Source: an uncultured Duncaniella sp.
Lineage (GTDB): Bacteria > Bacteroidota > Bacteroidia > Bacteroidales > Muribaculaceae
Length of the DNA stretch: 49,880 bases
Direction of reading: 5' to 3'
Assembly (NCBI GenBank): GCA_910586665.1
Contig: CAJUIX010000023.1
Coordinates: 1-49,880, forward strand
Shown here: one piece after another, positions 44,168 to 49,880 of the stretch
How positions within the stretch are numbered: the stretch's first letter is position 1
How the letters are laid out: every line of letters begins with the position of its first letter
Program-made: the position numbers and the translations under genes
The notes under the pieces: model-generated
The model's database searches: none
Seen by the model: only the letters and a program-made list of their open reading frames with translations
What the model was told of the DNA's origin: nothing

Positions 44168-44965
44168 ATGAGCTATCCAATAGCAACCGTCATACCGCCA
44201 TGCCCTGGGTTGCGCCAATTCGTGCGTTATTATTGGGTGCTGAAAAGTCGGGAACGGTTCAGTGTACTGACTTTTCCTATTGGTTGTCCTCAGATCATTT
44301 TTCATAGGCAATCACCGCTGTTTATCCCGGAGCTGTCCGTTTCGCAGAATAAGTTTACCATTAGCGGTCAAGTTAATTTTCCGGCTCATATAGCGTCGGA
44401 TGGTGATACGGAGATGATTGTGGCTGTGTTCTATCCTCATACAATCGGAATGTTTATCGACACTACGCCCTCCACATTTTACAACTCTGAAATATCGGGA
44501 TTCGACATTGGAAACAGGGGCTTGAATGAAGTTGCCTCGCGGATTTTCGATTGTGAAAGCACACATCAATGTGTTAAGTACATTGAGAATTGGCTCTTGT
44601 CAAAGTTGAACTGCCGATATGACACTCTGAATTTGAAAAGAATAGCCACAGTCATAAGTTCTCTTATGCGGAAACCTGCTTTGCAAGTCAGTGAGTTGGC
44701 TGATATAGCCTGTTTTTCCCAAAAACAATTCGGGCGCATATTCAACAGTCTTGTCGGTATGAGGCCAAAAGAATATGCCAGGATTGCCCGTTTCCAGAAA
44801 TCAATGTGGCTGTTGCAGAACCATTGCCATAATTATGCTGAGATAGCCTATTATTGCGGATATTCAGACCAATCGCATCTTATCCGTGATTTCCGGCAGT
44901 TCAGCGGGACCACGCCCTCGCAAATCGCCAACCCTTATTCAGACCTGTTTACGACTCCGGCATAA
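44168..44965 (+). CDS. AraC family transcriptional regulator
   Basis: From the ATG at 44168 the protein has 265 residues. The N-terminal half (PPCPGLRQFVRYYWVLKS) matches the DUF6597-type sensor domain common in AraC regulators of Bacteroidetes. The C-terminal half holds the two helix-turn-helix units: VSELADIACFSQKQFGRIFNSLVGMRPKEYARI (about 177-210) and YAEIAYYCGYSDQSHLIRDFRQFSGTTPSQ. A longer in-frame opening from 43844 runs through the GNAT gene in another frame and is rejected. It may regulate its own operon or the downstream CAT-like gene. Confidence 0.9.
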   Translation: MSYPIATVIPPCPGLRQFVRYYWVLKSRERFSVLTFPIGCPQIIFHRQSPLFIPELSVSQNKFTISGQVNFPAHIASDGDTEMIVAVFYPHTIGMFIDTTPSTFYNSEISGFDIGNRGLNEVASRIFDCESTHQCVKYIENWLLSKLNCRYDTLNLKRIATVISSLMRKPALQVSELADIACFSQKQFGRIFNSLVGMRPKEYARIARFQKSMWLLQNHCHNYAEIAYYCGYSDQSHLIRDFRQFSGTTPSQIANPYSDLFTTPA

Positions 44966-45002
44966 TGTCCGTTTTTTTCTATCGGGTAGAAATTATTCGT
45001 TG

Positions 45003-45010
45003 TAACTTTG
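45003..45010 (+). promoter_or_regulatory. -7 element giving a nearly leaderless CAT-like mRNA
   Basis: TAACTTTG ends nine bases before the ATG at 45020, so transcription would begin only a few bases before the start codon. Confidence 0.5.
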
Positions 45011-45019
45011 CCATAAAAA

Positions 45020-45634
45020 ATGATAGAAGTAAATCCCAAAGACACTCCCCGTGCCTACGCATTTGAGATGTGGATGAAAGCACCCATGCCTATGGTTACG
45101 TTTTTCAAGACGCTTGATGTGTCGCGGTTAATAAAAGCCGGCAAGAAGAATGGCTTGAAATTCAATATGCTGATGTGTTGGTGCGTCGGCAAGGCGGCAA
45201 GCCGTGTCAAAGAGTTCTTCATGCTTCCCGTGGGGGATAAACTGATTCAGTATGACACACTTGCCGTCAATACTATCGTTGCTAACAGTCAAGGTGAGGT
45301 AAGTTCCTGCGACATTCCTTTTTCTAATGATTTGTCAAAATTCAACGCCGACTATCTCCGGCTCACGAGGCAAGTTGCCGATACCAGCGAGAATCATGAC
45401 CTGATAGACAGCATGGTAATCGGTACATCGGCATTAGCGCAGTTCGATATTGACGGTGCAGTCGGAATGTATAGCGGTGTCTTCAACAATCCCTTTATGA
45501 TTTGGGGCCGATACCGCAAAGGCTGGTTCAAGACAACCCTCACAGTATCATTCCAATTCCATCACACACAGATGGATGGAGCGCACGCCGCCCGATTCCT
45601 TGACTTGCTCCAAAAAGAAATCAATAAATTATAG
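45020..45634 (+). CDS. chloramphenicol acetyltransferase-like O-acetyltransferase
   Basis: CAT-fold enzymes are trimers that acetylate hydroxyl groups from acetyl-CoA. The 204-residue protein covers the whole fold and ends with the active-site motif H181-H182-T-Q-M-D186-G187, where H182 corresponds to the catalytic base and D186 to the structural partner. It shares FDIDGAVGMYSGVFNNPFMIWGRY-type strands with distant CatA-like proteins rather than classic CAT I-III, so resistance cannot be assumed. The start fits the homologous N-terminus even though the promoter is only nine bases upstream. The stop is immediately followed by a receptor pseudogene. Confidence 0.85.
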   Translation: MIEVNPKDTPRAYAFEMWMKAPMPMVTFFKTLDVSRLIKAGKKNGLKFNMLMCWCVGKAASRVKEFFMLPVGDKLIQYDTLAVNTIVANSQGEVSSCDIPFSNDLSKFNADYLRLTRQVADTSENHDLIDSMVIGTSALAQFDIDGAVGMYSGVFNNPFMIWGRYRKGWFKTTLTVSFQFHHTQMDGAHAARFLDLLQKEINKL

Positions 45635-47340
45635 GAAAATCCACCGCCAACGATGTGATTGGGCTGCTCGCAGGAGTGCGCAAGAATATTGACGGGTCTT
45701 TGAAGTGATGTCTGTTGACTATTCCGGGAAATTCAACACCGCACAACAGCTAGGGTTTGACTATCGGCATGGATTTCTTTCATTGTTTGGTACTTTCCGT
45801 TATGATTTCAGCCATTTGCGTCAGAGTGCCACCACTGATATAGACACACATATCAATAAGTTGTGGCAACAGACATCATCATCGAAAGACAGGAGTATCA
45901 ATCAGACTTATTTTGCAGATTTCGGGATTTGATTTCAATCCGAGTCATTCAGTGGGCGCAAAGTACGAGCTGACCTCTCTGCCGAGATTCAAGACCGACA
46001 GCCGCAATCTGACGGATGTTGTGGTGGAGAAACTGCCATATGACAAGTGGGACACTCAGGAGATTTCGCAGCAAAACTCCACGACACATCACGTCAATGC
46101 ATATTACGTCGGTTCATTTGGTGGATTGTCTGTCGATTTCAATGCCGATATGCTCTCTGGTTCAGGTGGAGGAAACTCTAAGGTAGATGACCAAAGTGAA
46201 AATTTCGATGACTTGTCGCTGGATACAGACGAGTGTTTCGATAATCGTCTGTTTGCTGCGAAACTTGTGCTGGCATACCAGGTGTGGAAAGGTCGCCTGT
46301 CTGTAGGCAGTGAATATACCGACACATACCGCCGCACCCGATCAAGCGGATTCGAGGGAGTTATCGAATCGTCCGCAGATAAGATTATCGACCGTAATGC
46401 AGCGACATTCTTCAATTATGAAGCTGGTTTCGGCGCGATAACTGCCAACCTGGGTCTGCGATATGAGCATATAACGTATGATTTTTATGATGCCGGTGTG
46501 TTTAACGAGGAGCGCAGCAAAGTATATGACAATCTGTTTCCGACCATCGCTGTCAATGCTGAAGCCGGGAACGTCAGGCTGTGGGGCGATTTCCATATTC
46601 GTACAATTCGCCCGCAATGTGAGATGTTGAACAGCGCTGTCCGTTATGGCAACCGGCTCACATATCTGGGCGGCACGCCCGACCTTCAGCCAACCTACAT
46701 TACATCTGCATGCATAGGCACGATATGGAACAATGATTTGCAGTTTCAGGCGGGATACAATCACTACAAAGACGATATATTCTTCTCTTTCGAGCAATCT
46801 GAATCAAAACCTGAAATAACAATCAACAAATTCCGCAACGAGAGGAGCCGCAATGAACTGATGCTTTCGGCGGCTTATGCCCCGACTTTTGGAATATGGC
46901 AGCCACGATGGTCGGCTGTGAGTTCCACACAGTGGCTTGACATCGAATACCTCGGTGGTAGGAAGTGTGTGGACGGAACCGTTTTTCATCTTGCCTGGAG
47001 CAATGCGTTCACACTTCCTGCCGGATTTATTCTCCGTCTTGACTGCGCATGGAATAGTCCCGGATTCACACAGAACCGAAAGATGAAATCATCGGGATAT
47101 GTAAATGTCAGTCTCAACAAAGAGTTTGACAATGGGCACTACAATATTCTTCTTGAAGGCAATGATCTGTTTCATACCATGCGCGACGCGTCCTGTTTCT
47201 ATGACCGTCGGACTTTTGAATATCGCTCGACAAAGGACAACACACGCCAAATAAAAATCACATTCAGCTATAGATTTAATAATCAGTCAAGCAAATATAA
47301 AGGTTCAGAAGCCGGAGCAGATGAGATGCAGAGATTGTAA
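45635..47340 (+). pseudogene. broken TonB-dependent receptor-like outer-membrane protein
   Basis: Three pieces of one gene are visible. Positions 45635-45705 encode a plug-domain scrap (STANDVIGLLAGVRKNIDGSLK) that hits TGA at 45706. Positions 45709-45932 encode early barrel strands in another frame, ending at TGA 45930. The rest (to 47340, about 470 residues) is a beta-barrel of the OMP_b-brl_3 type with a normal C-terminus. The second break is explained by one extra G in GGG at 45924-45926: removing it restores FADFGFDFNPSHSVGAKYE. The signal peptide, N-terminal domain and most of the plug are missing. It cannot make a working receptor as it stands. Confidence 0.85.
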
Positions 47341-47620
47341 AAATCAAAAACAGTAGTTCAAACAATAAGGATAAGATAAAGAACATGATAGACAAGTCTT
47401 TTGGCTTAATCAGATTAATAAAACCACCGCCTAAACACAGGTTTATTACCATGCGCCGTTTATTACCATGCGCCATGACTATGAATGAATATGAAAATTT
47501 GAGGTTGGCGCGTCTGTTCAGTTGTGCAAATGTTGTGCGAAATAGACAAAAGAAAATCGCAACCAACTATCAATTAATTGATTGCGATTTAATTGTGTTG
47601 CCTTGGAAGGGCAACTTTTC

Positions 47621-47744
47621 TGAAACTTCGTGAAACTTCAAAGTTATATAATTCGCAATATCAACAAGTTATATATTTTAACAATCTCAGAAAATCGCAA
47701 AAAGTGCCATAAACAGCCATATAAAAGTATCAAATAAGTATCAA
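47621..47744 (+). repeat. cluster of paired direct repeats, candidate integrase arm sites
   Basis: TGAAACTTC occurs in tandem (47621-47629, 47631-47639). AAGTTATATA occurs at 47641 and 47666. GCCATA occurs at 47706 and 47716. AAGTATCAA occurs at 47725 and 47736. AGAAAATCGCAA occurs at 47551 and 47689. Three of the pairs are spaced 10-11 bases, about one helical turn. Confidence 0.5.
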
Positions 47745-47762
47745 CTCAACAACATTGTTTTA

Positions 47763-47770
47763 TACCTTTG
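47763..47770 (+). promoter_or_regulatory. -7 promoter element of the integrase gene
   Basis: TACCTTTG fits TAnnTTTG and lies 35 bases before the ATG at 47806. Confidence 0.5.
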
Positions 47771-47805
47771 CGTTAGAGTAATGGACTTAGATACACCAGC
47801 TTATA

Positions 47806-49191
47806 ATGGCAAAGAACGCATACACAAAATTTTTCCTCCGTACAAAAGCTGCTTCCGGCAATGCTTTCCTCTACACTCGTCGTCAAAGTGATGGAGAGAA
47901 TCTATTGTTGAAATCCTTTGTAGAGGTAGATATAAAACAATGGAGTGACGCTATATCCTCGACTATCAAATGGAATAAATTTCGCTCTGGCGATGGGAAA
48001 GAGCTTTGCGACAAATTGGATGAGATTACCGCTACCATAGATTTGATATTATCGCAGCCTAATCCGACAAAGAAAAAATTAGAGAAAGCAATCGTATCTG
48101 TTGCCCAACGTGAGCAGATACAGGAACAGGCGGCCTTGAAAAAAGCGCAGATGGAAGCTCAAGAGCGAAAGAAAGCTCAACGTGAGGCGGAACAGCGGCG
48201 CAAAAAGGAAGAGCTTGATGCAATGCTCCGTCAGCGAGAGGAATCGTTTATTGTGGCTCTTGATGTGTTCATTGACGCTGCACCAGCCCGTACATGGCAC
48301 GGCAAACCTATCGGGTTGAAAACAATTCAGCACTACAAGCATCTGCGCAGATACATCAAGGATTTCATGAAGAAAAAACATCTGACGGATATTCGCTTTG
48401 ATGAACTCAACAAGTCGTTCTATTCCGAGTATCTTGCATTTGCCTATGGTGAGGGATTGAAACTAAATACTATCGGTGATCATATCAAGGTTATCAAGAC
48501 AGTTATCCGTGACCAGCCTATGCGAATACAGTGTATGGCCGAAGATTTCTTACGTTGTGAGAAACTCAAAGAGGAATCGGAGAGTATTGCGTTGCTTGAA
48601 AGTGAGATTGCATTGATTGCAAAGCAGGAATTATCAACTGAGCATCTTCAGACAGTCCGTAATCTTTTCGTTTTGATGTGCTGGACAGGTGTCCGCCATT
48701 CAGATCTTGAACAACTCAATCACAATTCTATTCAAGTCACTGAAGATGGTGAGCGATATTTCCAGTTCAAGGCAAATAAGACCGATAAAACTTCGGTCGT
48801 TAAAATTTTGCCGGAGGCTCAGGCTATACTTGACCTCTATGATGACGGAAAGGCGATGCCGCGTGTTATCAGCAATCAGAAATTCAATGATGCGCTGAAA
48901 GAAATAATGAAAGCGGTGTATGAAGCCAATCCAGAAAGCACATTGGCCGGATATGTCACTAAATCCTATACCGCCGACATCGGCAATGGTCGTGCCGGGA
49001 GAAAGAAAGACATCTATCAGCGTTGGCAGATGGTTAGCTGCCATACAGCTCGCCGTTCATTCGCTACCAATATGCGGCTACGAGGAAATGACCGTGATGT
49101 AATTTGTGCCGCCACCGGCCACACCACGGAAGCATCGCTCAGTCGCTACATCAAGGAAGACCGCCTCTCCCGTGCATCACGATTGAAATGA
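47806..49191 (+). CDS. tyrosine recombinase / site-specific integrase
   Basis: Tyrosine integrases insert and excise mobile elements through a covalent 3'-phosphotyrosine. The 461-residue protein has an N-terminal arm-binding domain (about 1-90) and a highly charged helix, probably a coiled coil (about 97-145, rich in E, K, Q, R). A SAM-like core-binding domain follows (about 150-250), then the catalytic domain. Catalytic residues are R297 in TGVRHSDLE, H413-x-A-R416 in HTARRSFATN, H439 in GHTTEAS and the nucleophile Y448 in SRYIKED. It faces right, away from the repeat cluster, as expected at the left end of an integrated element of the Bacteroides type. Confidence 0.95.
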   Translation: MAKNAYTKFFLRTKAASGNAFLYTRRQSDGENLLLKSFVEVDIKQWSDAISSTIKWNKFRSGDGKELCDKLDEITATIDLILSQPNPTKKKLEKAIVSVAQREQIQEQAALKKAQMEAQERKKAQREAEQRRKKEELDAMLRQREESFIVALDVFIDAAPARTWHGKPIGLKTIQHYKHLRRYIKDFMKKKHLTDIRFDELNKSFYSEYLAFAYGEGLKLNTIGDHIKVIKTVIRDQPMRIQCMAEDFLRCEKLKEESESIALLESEIALIAKQELSTEHLQTVRNLFVLMCWTGVRHSDLEQLNHNSIQVTEDGERYFQFKANKTDKTSVVKILPEAQAILDLYDDGKAMPRVISNQKFNDALKEIMKAVYEANPESTLAGYVTKSYTADIGNGRAGRKKDIYQRWQMVSCHTARRSFATNMRLRGNDRDVICAATGHTTEASLSRYIKEDRLSRASRLK

Positions 49192-49243
49192 TGACTGTGC
49201 AAAAGAAGAATTTTTCTTTTCACCAGCCCCATATATATATATT

Positions 49244-49288
49244 GGTTTGGTTTAAGTCGGGTATATATATCCCGAACTAAACCAAACC
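49244..49288. repeat. large inverted repeat after the integrase gene
   Basis: GGTTTGGTTTA (49244-49254) pairs with TAAACCAAACC (49278-49288). Inside it TCGGG (49257-49261) pairs with CCCGA (49271-49275) around a TATATATAT loop; only two mismatches interrupt the stem. No T run follows, so it may be a terminator, a processing site or a protein-binding site. Confidence 0.6.
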
Positions 49289-49353
49289 CGTATGACAAAA
49301 TCACGTCTTGAAATTATGTGCTATGTGAGATTGAAGATATGTCGATGTAATAA

Positions 49354-49385
49354 TTTGCGTAATTGGAAATAAAGCACTAATTTTG
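49354..49385 (+). promoter_or_regulatory. promoter of the AbiEi-like antitoxin gene
   Basis: TTTG (49354-49357), a 20-base spacer and TAATTTTG (49378-49385) form a consensus Bacteroidetes promoter, 50 bases before the ATG. Confidence 0.75.
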
Positions 49386-49397
49386 CGCTATTCAAAA

Positions 49398-49422
49398 GTG
49401 AAAATTTTGCAAATATTTTCAC
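49398..49422. promoter_or_regulatory. inverted-repeat operator candidate of the antitoxin gene
   Basis: GTGAAAAT (49398-49405) and ATTTTCAC (49415-49422) form a perfect 8-bp inverted repeat with a nine-base spacer. It lies just after the -7 box, where a repressor would block transcription. Confidence 0.55.
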
Positions 49423-49435
49423 TCGAATATAGTTT

Positions 49436-49880
49436 ATGGAACAGAAAGAAACCATAATATCCAAAATCAATAGAAGCAAGAAGGGGTCAATCTTCCTGCC
49501 GGATAGCTTTTTGCCCATAGATTTGCAGTATGCCTCAAATATATTGGGCCAATTAGTCAAAGATGGGGTCTTAATCAGAGTATCTCAGGGCATATATCTG
49601 AAGCCTAAAATGACAAGATTCGGACCTCTTATGCCGACATTGTATGAAATAGCAGAAATAATCGCAAAACGAGACCATGCTAAGATATTGCCATGCGGCC
49701 CGGTTGCAGAGAACTATTTGGGATTCTCGACACAGGTTCCAATGAATGTCGTGTACATCACAAATGGAGCATCACGAAAGCTGCGCATTGGCAAACGTAC
49801 ATTAACATTCAAATATGGCGTGCCGACAAATTTTGCATACAAAGGAAAAACAATGCCGATTTTGGTGCTTGCTCTTAAAT
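49436..49880 (+). CDS. AbiEi-type (DUF6088) antitoxin, N-terminal part
   Basis: AbiEi antitoxins of type IV toxin-antitoxin systems repress their own promoter and counter the nucleotidyltransferase toxin AbiEii. The first 148 residues are present and the gene runs off the window. The N-terminal winged helix is visible (KINRSKKGSIFLPDSF, YASNILGQLVKDGVLIRVSQGIYLKP). The DUF6088 core follows: EIAEIIAKRDHAKILPCGPVA, STQVPMNVVYITNG, RIGKRTLTFK. It lies 244 bases after the integrase with its own promoter and operator-like repeat. The toxin gene would be expected just beyond the window and cannot be confirmed. Confidence 0.85.
   Translation, partial: MEQKETIISKINRSKKGSIFLPDSFLPIDLQYASNILGQLVKDGVLIRVSQGIYLKPKMTRFGPLMPTLYEIAEIIAKRDHAKILPCGPVAENYLGFSTQVPMNVVYITNGASRKLRIGKRTLTFKYGVPTNFAYKGKTMPILVLALK

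Larger units (their letters stand above)
47341..47805. other. repeat-rich intergenic region before the integrase
   Basis: No convincing gene lies in these 465 bases. An inverted repeat AAATCGCAA (47554-47562) / TTGCGATTT (47582-47590) is followed by several direct-repeat pairs between 47621 and 47744. TACCTTTG (47763-47770) is the likely integrase -7 box. Such a layout fits an attachment region with integrase-binding sites, but the core cannot be defined from one end. Confidence 0.5.

Noticed and set aside
45020..45634. Chloramphenicol resistance gene
   Set aside because: The HHxxxDG active site is present, but the sequence looks like a distant CatA-like acetyltransferase; resistance cannot be claimed from sequence alone.
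47385..47633. 82-codon open frame before the integrase
   Set aside because: No recognisable domain, it runs through an inverted repeat and into the repeat cluster, and its composition looks non-coding.
1..49880. CRISPR arrays and insertion sequences
   Set aside because: No regularly spaced repeat-spacer array and no transposase-like protein were found in either strand.

Overview
The window looks like chromosomal DNA from a gut Bacteroidales bacterium, probably of the Muribaculaceae type. The evidence is the SusC/SusD pair, a hybrid two-component regulator (HTCS), lipoproteins with acidic residues after the lipid cysteine, TAnnTTTG-type -7 promoter elements before most transcription units, and rather GC-rich coding sequence for a Bacteroidetes. 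The family-level call is inference; no ribosomal gene long enough to place it is present.

Layout. Positions 1-90 hold the 3' end of a 5S rRNA and a strong terminator, so an rRNA operon ends here. Positions 217-6497 are a housekeeping run (purB, a small membrane protein, dxs, trkA, trkH) with overlapping ends. Next come glgB (6663-8714), a polygalacturonase on the minus strand, a YhcH/NanQ-type protein, an RhlE-like DEAD-box helicase and an M48 peptidase. A secreted esterase follows, then tRNA-Gln(UUG), a YhcG/DUF1016 nuclease and a two-domain aspartyl protease (13.6-17.2 kb).

Positions 17.5-42.5 kb are a large polysaccharide utilization locus (PUL). It holds GH97 plus esterase, an HTCS on the opposite strand, then GH43, GH42, GH2, GH29 and a sialate-type O-acetylesterase in one tight operon. 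A second promoter then drives SusC, SusD, a TIG-domain surface lipoprotein and a BACON-GH5 endoglycanase. The enzyme set (endo-beta-glucanase-like GH5, beta-galactosidases, alpha-fucosidase, arabinofuranosidase/xylosidase, acetylesterase) best fits a fucosylated, acetylated, galactosylated plant wall glycan such as xyloglucan. No GH31 alpha-xylosidase is in view, so the substrate stays open. A 19-bp element occurs upstream of both the GH43 and SusC promoters, in both cases exactly 104 bp before the -7 box. It is the best candidate for the HTCS operator and the most informative regulatory signal in the window.

Positions 42.7-49.9 kb are accessory DNA, visibly more AT-rich and partly decayed. 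They hold a DJ-1/PfpI protein, a truncated NTF2-like stub overlapping a GNAT acetyltransferase, an AraC regulator, a chloramphenicol-acetyltransferase-like enzyme with an almost leaderless promoter, and a broken outer-membrane receptor gene. These are followed by a repeat-rich segment, a tyrosine integrase, a large hairpin, and the start of an AbiEi-type antitoxin gene with its own promoter and inverted-repeat operator. The left end of an integrated mobile element probably lies around 47.4-47.8 kb, with its cargo continuing beyond the window.
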